The translations under genes and the position numbers were made by a program. From positions 43,797 through 107,796 of the forward strand of contig NZ_NIJM01000009.1 of the NCBI RefSeq assembly GCF_002836945.1: a stretch of 64,000 nucleotides of DNA. The letters are read 5' to 3'. Below the pieces are notes generated by a model. That model was not told the DNA's origin, searched no databases, and saw only the letters and a program-made list of their open reading frames with translations. Every line of letters starts with the position of its first letter. Position 1 is the stretch's first letter. This DNA comes from Shewanella chilikensis. GTDB lineage: Bacteria; Pseudomonadota; Gammaproteobacteria; Enterobacterales; Shewanellaceae. Shown piece by piece: positions 29,824-39,867 of this stretch.

Positions 29824-29844
29824 TAACAACAGATGTCACTTAAG

Positions 29845-29868
29845 CGGCTCCTCAATGGAGCCGTTTTT
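29845..29868 (+). terminator. Intrinsic terminator of pckA
   Basis: Stem CGGCTCC / GGAGCCG (29845-29851, 29857-29863) with loop TCAAT and five T. Confidence 0.85.
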
Positions 29869-30010
29869 ATTGGCCAATTCCTGCTCTTGTCATAAAAGGG
29901 ATTTAGTCTATTCAATGGACTCGCAAAGACTTAGTGCTTTCGGGGGGTTGTGATCACCCCAAAGGCTAAGGAAAATGCATCTTCAAATTTAATTAATCAC
30001 GGACGATCAA

Positions 30011-31750
30011 ATGGTTAAACCAAAGTATCTCGCAGTACTCCTTAGCGCCACGCTGCTCTCCGCCTGCGGTAATTCCGACTCAGATGACAACCAACCACCT
30101 GTGACCAAGGATATCAGTGTTCTGGGGCAGGTCAGTTATTTGGGGGCTGTACCTGGTGCCGATGTCTGCGCCGATCTCAATCGTAACTTGTCTTGTGATG
30201 CCGATGAGCCCACAACAACAACCGACAGCGACGGCAAGTATCAGCTTGATTGGCGCAGCGATGATCCTACGGCCAACTATTATCTGCTGGCCAGCTGGAT
30301 AGCGCAGGTTAGTGACAATTCCTCAGTCAAACGGCAGCACAATAAGCAGAGTGTCGCTGCCCGGACCGCAGATGATGGCAGTCTGGTGCTTTTTGCCCAG
30401 AACCAGCATACAGGCGCCATCAACCTGGTGACCCATTTGGAATTCAGTCGTTTCCAGCAGATGCTGCAGGTGGGCATTAGTGATGCCCGGCGCGATTCCC
30501 TGCTTCAGGAACTCAGGCAGTTATATTCTCTGTTGTTTGCCTCTGAAGGCGAGAACCCCTACCAGCTCCCAGCCGAGGTCACAGCTACGCCGACCTTTGC
30601 CGAGGCATTTGGGCTACTGCAACATATTCACGCTTTGACTGCAGCTCAGATAGAAAAGCTTCTCGGTGAAGGCAATCAAGAGGCAATTCTGGCGGCCGAA
30701 CAGACTCTGGCTATGACCCTGAATGAGTTGCGACACTTGATTGCCGCCAGTGGTCAGACAGCGGCGACATTCCTGGCCACAGATCCTCAAGAGGTGCGTA
30801 ACAAGGTAAACAACGCCATGGTGGCCCTGGGTTATCTGGAACCTCTTGATGATAAAACCATGAACGACAATGACTGGGTGATAGTGCTTAATGGCTTGAT
30901 GGAAGATGATGAGCAAGTTCATCTGTTGGATCTGGGGCTGACTGGCGCGCCGGAGTTTTTCTCCCTGCAATATGGTGACCTTTCAAAATTTTTGATCGGT
31001 AGTGTCAACCAAGGCAAGGTCTTGGCTCAGGATATCACTCCGGGAGATGAGGTCGCCAACGAGTGCTGGAATACCCAAATGGAGCGCTGGATAAATGCCG
31101 AACGCAAGGATCAAGGCTATCGCCCAAGTGCGCCGGTTATCGAAGGCAATCAACTGCATACTTTTTATGATGGTACTCAGGTGCCAATCACTATGCAGGT
31201 GGACAAGTACCAGACCAGCGATGAAGACTGGCAAAGCTTGCTGGCAGCTACCCCGGCTGCCCTGCAGTTGGCCAAGCTCGAATGGCCTGGACAGGTTTAC
31301 CGCATCTGGACAGCGCAGCAAGCCGATGTGATGTGTCGCAATGAGGAGTTTGTTGCTTGGGAGATGCCGGTTGCCAACGCCGAAGCTCTCGACTCCAGGG
31401 CGCTGATAGCCCTCTTCTGGCCTATAGCAACAGAGGATGAGATTACCCTGGATGGTGAGCAGCGTTTTACGCTGAACTTTGGCTATGGTCCTGAAAGCTA
31501 TGAGTGGCAGCTGCTCCAAAGCCCAAGCGGCGCACCTTTGTTGCAGCTCACTGAGCTACTGGACAATCCAGAGCTGGCCGACAAGGTTTTGCCCAGTGCA
31601 TATTTGATCCAAGGTGGCCAACTCATTGAAGTGGATATCTACCGCGCCTTTGATTTCGATGCCGGCAGGCAGCAGTTACGACTCACCTACGAGCAAAGCT
31701 TCAGCGAGCCCTTGTATCAACATTTGAAGCAATTGGCGCAGGCCAATTGA
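30011..31750 (+). CDS. Unknown 579-residue lipoprotein
   Basis: Not recognised. It has a lipoprotein signal peptide (LLSATLLSACGNSDSDDNQ, lipobox LSAC at residue 19), and Asp at +5 but Gly at +2, so outer-membrane sorting is likely. Residues about 37-80 (GQVSYLGAVPGADVCADLN, then CDADEP, then DSDGKYQLDW) look like a small beta-domain of the carboxypeptidase-regulatory/SdrD-B kind with Ca-binding-like Asp residues. The rest is acidic, with helical and then beta-rich parts, and includes DRMxxx-free stretches without clear motifs. It has its own terminator. It borders the urocanate-reductase locus but converges with it, so a shared function is not implied. Confidence 0.75.
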   Translation: MVKPKYLAVLLSATLLSACGNSDSDDNQPPVTKDISVLGQVSYLGAVPGADVCADLNRNLSCDADEPTTTTDSDGKYQLDWRSDDPTANYYLLASWIAQVSDNSSVKRQHNKQSVAARTADDGSLVLFAQNQHTGAINLVTHLEFSRFQQMLQVGISDARRDSLLQELRQLYSLLFASEGENPYQLPAEVTATPTFAEAFGLLQHIHALTAAQIEKLLGEGNQEAILAAEQTLAMTLNELRHLIAASGQTAATFLATDPQEVRNKVNNAMVALGYLEPLDDKTMNDNDWVIVLNGLMEDDEQVHLLDLGLTGAPEFFSLQYGDLSKFLIGSVNQGKVLAQDITPGDEVANECWNTQMERWINAERKDQGYRPSAPVIEGNQLHTFYDGTQVPITMQVDKYQTSDEDWQSLLAATPAALQLAKLEWPGQVYRIWTAQQADVMCRNEEFVAWEMPVANAEALDSRALIALFWPIATEDEITLDGEQRFTLNFGYGPESYEWQLLQSPSGAPLLQLTELLDNPELADKVLPSAYLIQGGQLIEVDIYRAFDFDAGRQQLRLTYEQSFSEPLYQHLKQLAQAN

Positions 31751-31808
31751 ATACGGTGTGATGGAAGTGAATGTTTGTTGCTATCGCCTTCAATGAAGGA
31801 ATCGCGAT

Positions 31809-31835
31809 AAAAAAACGGCCCTTACGGGCCGTTTT
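31809..31835. terminator. Bidirectional terminator between the lipoprotein gene and urdA
   Basis: Stem AACGGCCC / GGGCCGTT (31814-31821, 31826-31833), loop TTAC, with A-run on the left and T-run on the right. Confidence 0.82.
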
Positions 31836-31869
31836 GAGTTCTGGGGAGATAGATGAGTTGTTTGGCGGC

Positions 31870-33666
<1,797 letters not shown>

Positions 33667-34431
33667 TTAAAACTGGTATCCGAAAGCCAACCCATACTCG
33701 ATACCGTCGTTGTACTGTGCGCCCCAGCTATCGTACTGAGTCAGGTGCAATTTGCCGTAGAAGGCATCGGTAAAGTGGGTCTGCCATCCCAGAATGATCT
33801 GGTGCCCATAGCTGTCGTAACTAAACAGCTTTTGGTGCTCTTCGTCCCTGTCTATCTGCGCTTCGTAGTTGACGGATAAGTTATGCTTCAATCCGGCAAA
33901 ACTCAGCGGGTATTTGGCGTTGAGCACCAGGGCGTAACCTGAAATGTCATTGAAGTTCTCATCTGTTGGTGAGAAATGACCAAAGGTATAGTTGAAGCCA
34001 ACCCCATAGTTCAGTGCCAAATTGCCAAACTTACTGTTGTGCGTAACCCCCAGATAAAGGTTGTCTTCGACCAGAGTCTCACTGGCAGAGATAAAGTTCT
34101 GGGCCCAAAAGTTAAAGCCGCTTTCACCCAGTTTGTGCTCTATGATTGCCAATGCCTTTAGAGTGGTTTTACCATCTTCATTCTTCTGGTTTTCTGCGAC
34201 TTCCCCCGGATTCTCCAGCTTGATATTAGCGAAATAACTACCCCAATCGGCCAAACCCAAATGATTCAGCTTGAGAAAGGGCTGATTAAAGACGCCAGGG
34301 TTATCATCTTCGGTATCACTGGTATAAAATTTATAACCAAGATCCAGGCTGGTTTTGGTCACATCGGCCTGCACATTGGCAGAAAATGCCATAGCCAGTG
34401 CCACTCCACTCAACAACCATTTTGAGTTCAT
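33667..34431 (-). CDS. Outer-membrane channel of the Tsx/OmpK family
   Basis: A 254-residue beta-barrel. The signal peptide (MNSKWLLSGVALAMAFSANVQA) is followed by alternating strand sequence and the family ending GIEYGLAFGYQF with terminal Phe. Tsx-type channels pass nucleosides and similar small cyclic compounds. Its place directly upstream of urdA suggests that here it admits urocanate, histidine or related imidazoles; this is inference. GAGGAAA precedes the ATG. The upstream region holds an imperfect dyad TGTGATC / GATTACA (34527-34533, 34540-34546), possibly an operator. Confidence 0.82.
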   Translation of the reverse strand: MNSKWLLSGVALAMAFSANVQADVTKTSLDLGYKFYTSDTEDDNPGVFNQPFLKLNHLGLADWGSYFANIKLENPGEVAENQKNEDGKTTLKALAIIEHKLGESGFNFWAQNFISASETLVEDNLYLGVTHNSKFGNLALNYGVGFNYTFGHFSPTDENFNDISGYALVLNAKYPLSFAGLKHNLSVNYEAQIDRDEEHQKLFSYDSYGHQIILGWQTHFTDAFYGKLHLTQYDSWGAQYNDGIEYGLAFGYQF

Positions 34432-34629
34432 AATATTTCCTCAGACAAATACAATGCCAAGCAATTGAAAAATTTAAACACATGAATTAGACGAGAAAAT
34501 AATAATTAATTGTTACCAATAACTGCTGTGATCTTGGTCGATTACAATCCTTAAAAAAATAAACTATGTGGTTTAAGGAAGTAGGTGATAAGAGAACATA
34601 AATTAAGTGAAAATTCCGTCAAATAAATT

Positions 34630-34665
34630 AAAAAGAGACAGCCAAAGCCATCTCTTTTTAAAATA
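34630..34665 (-). terminator. Possible terminator after the sensor kinase gene
   Basis: AAAAAGAGA and TCTCTTTTT flank the 12-base centre CAGCCAAAGCCA; on either strand a stem ends in T-run. It has a weak, AT-rich stem, so it is only a possible terminator. Confidence 0.35.
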
Positions 34666-34709
34666 ATAATAGCCAATCTATAAATGTAGGGCTTAGTTCA
34701 CACTTTCCT

Positions 34710-35921
34710 TTAGTCTGTAATTTCTATCTCGGCAATAAACATTTGTGGAGATCTATATTCCTTGAATTGCCAGCCCAGCTGTTTAGCCAGCCGTTTGACC
34801 AACATAAGTCCCAGACCAAAGCCCCTAAGACCATCTTGTAAGGTCGAGTTACTGACCCTGATACGTTTACCTCTCTGCTCCACCTTTACCTCACCTGTGC
34901 CATGTTCGAGTGCGTTACGCAGCAGATTATTGAGCATGATGGACAGAGGCTCTTTTAACGCCTGAAGTTGGGTATCGTCGCAGTCCAACTGAATCACGCC
35001 CTGCTTGCCCTGAGCATGTTCCTGCTCGGTGGCCAACTGTTGCAGCAATTCAGCCGGCATCAAAGATTGTTTCTCCAGCTGAGTGCTGCTCTTGTTGGTG
35101 AGCCAAAGCAGAGTTTCTATGATGGATTTCATCTGCGCAGTCGCCTGGCTGGCGGCCAATACAGGCCCGGTCAGCTTGCCCCACTGCAGGGTGAGCAGCT
35201 CAAAGGATGACTGGCAGATAGCCACAGGAGTACGCAGTTCGTGGCTGGCAAAGCGCAGGAAGTTGAGCTCCCTCTGTTGCGCTTTTTGTAATTGCTGCAA
35301 CGAAGTATTGAGAGCATCCACTATCGATTGCAGCTCGGCATAGCCTTGTTTGGGAAAACTGAAGCCATTCATGCTTTGCCAGTCGTGTTGCTTGATCGCC
35401 TGACTGATTTTGTGCACCGGGGTGATCACTTGCTTTTGCATATGAAACGCCAAGCTGGCCACCACCCCGAAGGTCATCACTATCAGCAATAAAATGGCGG
35501 TCATGTTCTTGGGCGCAAAAACAAGATCATGGGTGGCATCATAATGCAGCCATAGATACAGCGGCTGGCCTGAAGCCGTGTAGTGGACACTCAAGGCATC
35601 GATATAGGGGCCATCAAGATGCTGGTAGCGGATGCCGGTTTCTGCAGTGGGAGGCTGAAAGTCATTGATAGCTTTTATCTTATCCGGTACCCGCTGCCAG
35701 TCGGCAAACACACTGATGTTGTCGGTATCCAGCTCGGTACTGCCTTGGGTAAATACCGCCTCGGCTGCCTGGCCTGCGTTATGCAAGGTGATTTCATGCA
35801 TGGAAAACATGCCGGTGCACATCATGCAAAGGGGAATGATGCTATTGATGGCCAGAGTGACCGCCAGAAAAATAAGCCCATAAATTTGATAGCTGCGCTT
35901 GAGGCTGAACTTGGGCATCAT
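34710..35921 (-). CDS. Sensor histidine kinase beside the urocanate locus
   Basis: A 403-residue inner-membrane kinase: membrane segments about 12-32 and 140-160, periplasmic sensor of about 105 residues, HAMP-like linker, H-box FASHELRTPVA with His227, N-box NLLRNALEHG and G2 box GFGLGLMLVKR. The G1 box normally reads DNGxG; here the matching place reads RVSNSTLQDG, so it lacks the canonical Asp. Such forms are known among QseC-like kinases but may change nucleotide binding. It follows the response-regulator gene by two bases and is its evident partner. The signal could be urocanate or histidine, by context only. Confidence 0.88.
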   Translation of the reverse strand: MMPKFSLKRSYQIYGLIFLAVTLAINSIIPLCMMCTGMFSMHEITLHNAGQAAEAVFTQGSTELDTDNISVFADWQRVPDKIKAINDFQPPTAETGIRYQHLDGPYIDALSVHYTASGQPLYLWLHYDATHDLVFAPKNMTAILLLIVMTFGVVASLAFHMQKQVITPVHKISQAIKQHDWQSMNGFSFPKQGYAELQSIVDALNTSLQQLQKAQQRELNFLRFASHELRTPVAICQSSFELLTLQWGKLTGPVLAASQATAQMKSIIETLLWLTNKSSTQLEKQSLMPAELLQQLATEQEHAQGKQGVIQLDCDDTQLQALKEPLSIMLNNLLRNALEHGTGEVKVEQRGKRIRVSNSTLQDGLRGFGLGLMLVKRLAKQLGWQFKEYRSPQMFIAEIEITD

Positions 35922-35923
35922 CT

Positions 35924-36586
35924 TCAGTCACTCCTCAGGCAGAGTCCTACCCCGCGAATAGTGTGGATTAACTGGCTGTCGAACGGTTTATCCACCACCC
36001 GCCGCAGCAGATGCAAATGGCTGCGCAAGCTGTCGCTGTCAGGAGGGCAATCGGGCCAGAGCATACGCTCTATCTCTTCCCGCTCCACGGTTTCCGGGCT
36101 GCGGCGAGCCAGCAAGGCCAGTATCTGCCAGCCGGTGCGGCTCAGGGACAACAACTGCCCTTGGCGATAGGCCTCGTGTTTGCCAAAGTCCATCTCCAGC
36201 TCACCCAGTTGTAATCTTGGAGGTGCCGGACGGCGCTGAGCCACGACTCTTAGGCGGGCCACCAGCTCCTCCATGGCGAAGGGTTTGATCAGATAATCAT
36301 CGGCGCCGGCATCAAAGCCGCTCAACCTGTCATCCAGACCACTGCGGGCGGTGAGCATGATCACCGGAGTAGTCATACACTGGGCCTTCCAGCCCTGACA
36401 TGCTCGCACACCGTCCCCGTCGGGCAAGTTGAGATCCAGCACCACCACATCGAAATGCTGCTGTCTCAGCAGTTCATTGGCTTGAGCCAGGGTTTCGGCA
36501 TAGTCACATTCAATGCCCTTTATCGCCAGGTACTGAATGATATTGTTTGCCAACAGACGATTATCTTCGACCAGCAGTATTAACAT
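35924..36586 (-). CDS. OmpR-family response regulator beside the urocanate locus
   Basis: A 220-residue regulator: receiver domain with acidic pocket (EDN) and phospho-acceptor Asp51 in VVVLDLNLPDGDG, Thr in MLTARS, Lys in LIKPFA, then a winged-helix DNA-binding domain (SLSRTGWQILALLARR; LRSHLHLLRRVVDK; IHTIRGVGLCL). OmpR-family regulators bind tandem direct repeats about 11 bases apart, and repeats of that spacing occur nearby at 37451-37483 and 39698-39719. It is one base after the LuxR-type gene and two before its kinase. Confidence 0.9.
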   Translation of the reverse strand: MLILLVEDNRLLANNIIQYLAIKGIECDYAETLAQANELLRQQHFDVVVLDLNLPDGDGVRACQGWKAQCMTTPVIMLTARSGLDDRLSGFDAGADDYLIKPFAMEELVARLRVVAQRRPAPPRLQLGELEMDFGKHEAYRQGQLLSLSRTGWQILALLARRSPETVEREEIERMLWPDCPPDSDSLRSHLHLLRRVVDKPFDSQLIHTIRGVGLCLRSD

Positions 36587-36587
36587 G

Positions 36588-37328
36588 TCAGATCAACTCA
36601 AATTGATGGGCCAGATGGATCAGATTTGCCCTGTTGCTGGCACCCAGTTTTTTACGCATTGACTCCATATGGTATTCAACCCCACGGACACTAATGTGCA
36701 GTCGATCAGAGATCTCATGATTTTGCAGTCCGGTTGCCGCCATTCGCAGCACTTTTCTGGCATTGGCCTTGAAGATCCTGCTTTGCAGAAACGGGTTGAA
36801 TCTCTGTCTGTCATGTTCAAACAGCAGGCTTTGGGCCAAGATCAAGGTTTGCTGTAAGCGTTCCGTGGCCGGTTTGGGATGGCCCGACGCCAGTAGTGTG
36901 AAACGACCAAACCAAGTCGGGTTGGCATAGCTGGGCACGGGGAAGCTCAGAACAGTGTCATAACCATGTTTGGCGAACAGGATTTTTACCGGGTCATCCT
37001 CTTGCCAGCGGTAACACCAGGCTTTATCGGCGCTTAAAGACTCGGCGAAATTATTGTCGCTGCGGGCATAGTGTTCCAGATAGTACTGTTGCAGGGTTGC
37101 TATCCGACAGGAGGACGCCAATGACGCGATTGGCCGGCGTAGCCACACGGGGGCGAATAGGCCTTGATTTCCCGGGTGTTCCAAATACTCCCTGGCGTTG
37201 CTTGGTAGCCCTTGAAACCAAAATCCCTGGAATCCCTGCGCGGCAATCAAAGGACCGACGGTTTGCAGCACTTGCTTTAAACTGCTCTCTGCTTCTGTGA
37301 GTGCAGTCTTGTTCAATACTGTACTCAT
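36588..37328 (-). CDS. LuxR-type transcription regulator with autoinducer-binding-like domain
   Basis: A 246-residue protein. The C-terminal LuxR HTH is clear: VLRMAATGLQNHEISDRLHI and GVEYHMESMRKKLGASNRA. The N-terminal 170 residues resemble the autoinducer-binding domain of LuxR-type proteins (ending SFPVPSYANPTWFGRFTLLAS), but I cannot confirm the residues that contact acyl-homoserine lactones, and no synthase gene is in the window. It may sense another small molecule, such as urocanate. GAGGAG precedes the ATG at 37328. It is the first gene of a luxR-regulator-kinase operon. Confidence 0.82.
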   Translation of the reverse strand: MSTVLNKTALTEAESSLKQVLQTVGPLIAAQGFQGFWFQGLPSNAREYLEHPGNQGLFAPVWLRRPIASLASSCRIATLQQYYLEHYARSDNNFAESLSADKAWCYRWQEDDPVKILFAKHGYDTVLSFPVPSYANPTWFGRFTLLASGHPKPATERLQQTLILAQSLLFEHDRQRFNPFLQSRIFKANARKVLRMAATGLQNHEISDRLHISVRGVEYHMESMRKKLGASNRANLIHLAHQFELI

Positions 37329-37369
37329 GCGATTACTCCTCAAGAACAAGAATCAAAGCTAAAATAACC

Positions 37370-37420
37370 TAGGCTATGAAGTGAACAAAGATAGTTGAAA
37401 CAGATATATAGGCTAGGCTA
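37370..37420. repeat. Three copies of TAGGCTA upstream of the LuxR-type gene
   Basis: TAGGCTA at 37370-37376, 37409-37415 and 37414-37420, the last two overlapping. They lie 40-90 bases before the LuxR-type start and may be an autoregulatory site. Function is unproven. Confidence 0.4.
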
Positions 37421-37450
37421 CAAAAATGTAACTCTATGTAAATTCGTCGG

Positions 37451-37483
37451 TTATTTTGACGTTATTTTGACGTTATTTTGACA
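37451..37483. repeat. Three tandem 11-bp direct repeats, candidate operator
   Basis: TTATTTTGACG, TTATTTTGACG and TTATTTTGACA follow each other without gap at 37451-37461, 37462-37472 and 37473-37483. The 11-base period equals one DNA turn, as in PhoB/OmpR-type operators. Related copies are at 39698-39719, beyond the other end of the lyase gene. Confidence 0.75.
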
Positions 37484-37735
37484 TCGATTGTTCTATGGTG
37501 CCAAAACAAGCAGCAAGTTGGATATAGCGTACGCTTGACTCTAAGGCGACTGCTATGGCCTCAAGAACGCTAAACATCTTCTCGTATTGGTTAAACTGCC
37601 TAGCAGCAGTCCGCATCAGGTCCCCATGAGTATTCCACCACCAAGGTGGCTCATTATGTCTGAATCCAAGACATCTGAAATTCAGTGCTCAAAAACCCAT
37701 TGAGCAAAGGCTATTTCCGGTTCTCTCAATATACG

Positions 37736-37770
37736 AGCCCCGGAGGTCAATCCTACCGGGGCTTGGTTTT
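37736..37770. terminator. Hairpin at the end of the lyase gene
   Basis: Stem AGCCCCGG / CCGGGGCT (37736-37743, 37756-37763) with an additional AGG/CCT pairing inside. On the plus strand it runs into GGTTTTC; on the minus strand, which carries the lyase, only CGTATATT follows, so termination of the lyase is uncertain. Confidence 0.45.
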
Positions 37771-37771
37771 C

Positions 37772-39424
37772 TTAGAACTTCATCAGGAATTGCGTCGAGG
37801 CCTCGACATCTGGGGTAAACAACCTGTCCTTGTCGTAGTAAGCCACCTGTTTGCGCAGCGCCTTTAACAGTTGCTCATTCTGGGGTGACAACTGCCTGTG
37901 GTTAACTTTCTTCTGCAGGTCCATCGCCTGGGCCACCTGCATCAGCTCAAAGCCATAGATGCGTGCCACACCATCCACCACCTTGCTGAGATTCTTGCCG
38001 GCCTGGAAGTAGTTGCTGAAGTTATCCTCAATGCCGCCTTGGTTGGCTATACCATAGAAGGACACGGGGTTGGCCGCATGGGCTATTTCGACAAACAGGG
38101 CGGTGAAACCATTTTGTAAAGTATAGAAAGCTTGCCCATTGGCATCATCAGGGTCGACTAGGGCTCTTGGTAAACCTGTGAAGTAAGGGTCAATCAACTT
38201 GATCTGGCGGTTGCTGGAGTATTTGCCCAACTGCGCCATGGCATTGATAAAGGCCTCGGTCTGGGACGCCAATTGGATAGTATCGAAGTTGGCAGAGGAG
38301 TTAACTGCTCCTGATACCGGCCCTTGGGTAAAATACTGTGCCACTTGTGGGGCATCGGCGTAACGTCCGGGTTTGGCATTGATGTAAACCGTAGGATTAT
38401 CATCAGAGCTGTTGATCTGAATATTCACCAAGGTTTCCAACTGTTGCAGCTGCGACATGGCATGGGCCACAGGCCAGTGAGCACCGCGATAGGATAGCGC
38501 ATCCTGCAACGGCCGCTTTTCGTCGCGCTGGAATAGATATCCACCCTCCAGATTGGCCAAAATCTCTTGACCTACTTTCTCGACATTAGGCATAGGTCTG
38601 GCCGCCAGGGTATGAGGCAACAGAGGGCTGATATTGCCGTTGATCCCTTCAAGGGCTGCAGCAATGAGTCTCGGAGAGAATTGGATGATCTGGCGGGCAT
38701 CACCAATAGCATTGACTACCTGTGCCGTTGCCAGAGCATTATTGGACAGAATCGAGAGTGAATCCTTACCGAAAGGTACCAACGGCTTGATGCCGGCTTG
38801 TTTCATCGCTTTGGCGGCAGACATCCGCTGACCTTTGTAGAACACATCCCACTCGCCCATCATGGCGGCACCTATGTGTGAGGCCAGCAGAATATCACTC
38901 AGTCCCACAGAGCCATCTTCCGGCACAACGGGAATAATGTCTTCGTTGATAAACTCCTGGTAGATGCGGGCCACGTCCGGCTGTACACCAACATGTCCCG
39001 TGGCTATCTGATTCAAACGAATCGTCATCGCCATTTTCACGGTTTCCGGCGCTATCGGTTGGCCGCTGGCCGCCGAGTGGGTAAACAGCATGTTACGGTT
39101 AAAATCTTCCGATAGTTTGCGGGCTTCGGCACTCAAAGAACCGTCTTTGCCGAATACCGGGGTATCCTTGTTCTTGCCTACCCCAACGGTGAGTCCGTAG
39201 ACCGGCGTGCCTTGACGGGCAGAATCTATCAGGAGTTCATGACTGGCATGAATTGTCTTTTGCGCTTCTTTGCTCAGAGCCACCTGTACTTGTTTATCTT
39301 TCAGCTGCAGTAGCTGCTCTATTTTGAGTGACTGACCATCCAGGGTAATCACCTCTGCCGCAGAAGCGCACCCCAGGGGTAAAGCCACTGCCGAAACTAT
39401 CAATATATTGGATAAGCCTCTCAT
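37772..39424 (-). CDS. Exported HutH/PAL-family ammonia-lyase homologue with unusual MIO region
   Basis: A protein of about 550 residues of the histidine/phenylalanine/tyrosine ammonia-lyase family, with a signal peptide (MRGLSNILIVSAVALPLGCASA), whereas classical members are cytosolic. Family landmarks: YGLTVGVG (Tyr76), THSAASG (His116, in the place of HutH His83), SILSNNALA, QDALSYRG (Gln307, Arg313), NSSDDNP, and IEDNFSN (Glu466, in the place of HutH Glu414). The residues point to histidine rather than Phe or Tyr. The cofactor triplet Ala-Ser-Gly, normally GSVGASGDL, reads GSVGLSDIL (Leu175, Ser176, Asp177) and is one residue shorter. With urdA nearby, I infer periplasmic formation of urocanate; activity is uncertain. 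The ATG at 39424 has GGAG upstream; a TTG precedes it. Confidence 0.82.
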   Translation of the reverse strand: MRGLSNILIVSAVALPLGCASAAEVITLDGQSLKIEQLLQLKDKQVQVALSKEAQKTIHASHELLIDSARQGTPVYGLTVGVGKNKDTPVFGKDGSLSAEARKLSEDFNRNMLFTHSAASGQPIAPETVKMAMTIRLNQIATGHVGVQPDVARIYQEFINEDIIPVVPEDGSVGLSDILLASHIGAAMMGEWDVFYKGQRMSAAKAMKQAGIKPLVPFGKDSLSILSNNALATAQVVNAIGDARQIIQFSPRLIAAALEGINGNISPLLPHTLAARPMPNVEKVGQEILANLEGGYLFQRDEKRPLQDALSYRGAHWPVAHAMSQLQQLETLVNIQINSSDDNPTVYINAKPGRYADAPQVAQYFTQGPVSGAVNSSANFDTIQLASQTEAFINAMAQLGKYSSNRQIKLIDPYFTGLPRALVDPDDANGQAFYTLQNGFTALFVEIAHAANPVSFYGIANQGGIEDNFSNYFQAGKNLSKVVDGVARIYGFELMQVAQAMDLQKKVNHRQLSPQNEQLLKALRKQVAYYDKDRLFTPDVEASTQFLMKF

Positions 39425-39867
39425 CAATACTGTTCTCCAAGAATTAAATGACTTTATCAGAACTTATTAATGTGAACGCCAAAAACGCTATTGATAATTT
39501 AAATGGCTGCCACATTAAATCACTACTTTACTTATATAAGTTATTTATCCAGCCGCTAATAAATACTGGTATAAATATAAGATTCTTTTTTAATTTTCTC
39601 AGTTAAGAAATTACAGCACAGGAAATAACTAAAGAAGCGAGATTGGATATTTATTCAGACTGGACTGCAAATATGTAAATTACTGCCATTGCATGCCATT
39701 TTTTGACATTACTTTGACGAAACAAAATTTAGGGAGGTGCAGTTTGCTTTCATTGTTATAACCACAACAGAAAGGGAGAGTCACTCCGGGTGACTTGCAG
39801 GGCTGAGTAAATTGGTGAAAGATAGAGCGCTTCAACAATAACAATTATCCTGTACCCGGAGCCTTTC
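39425..39867. other. Divergent intergenic region of lyase and peptidase genes
   Basis: This AT-rich stretch of about 440 bases lies between the lyase (minus) and the M14 peptidase (plus). No gene is seen. It carries the two 11-base repeat copies at 39698-39719 and the GGAG ribosome site of the peptidase gene. The promoters of both genes should be here. Confidence 0.65.
39698..39719. repeat. Two further copies of the 11-bp TTTTGAC repeat
   Basis: ATTTTTTGACA (39698-39708) and TTACTTTGACG (39709-39719) match the tandem repeat at 37451-37483 with two and one differences, in the same orientation and period. They lie about 150 bases before the peptidase start and 275 before the lyase start. Confidence 0.6.

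Larger units (their letters stand above)
37329..37771. other. Intergenic region upstream of the LuxR-type operon
   Basis: These 440 bases hold no credible gene. They contain three TAGGCTA words (37370-37376, 37409-37415, 37414-37420), three perfect tandem 11-mers (37451-37483) and, near the lyase stop, a GC-rich hairpin (37736-37763). The promoter of the luxR-type operon must lie here. Confidence 0.7.

Noticed and set aside
34527..34546. CRP site upstream of the Tsx-type porin gene
   Set aside because: The TGTGATC / GATTACA dyad has a spacer that makes the half sites ten bases apart, not six as in CRP sites. I keep it only as an unexplained dyad.
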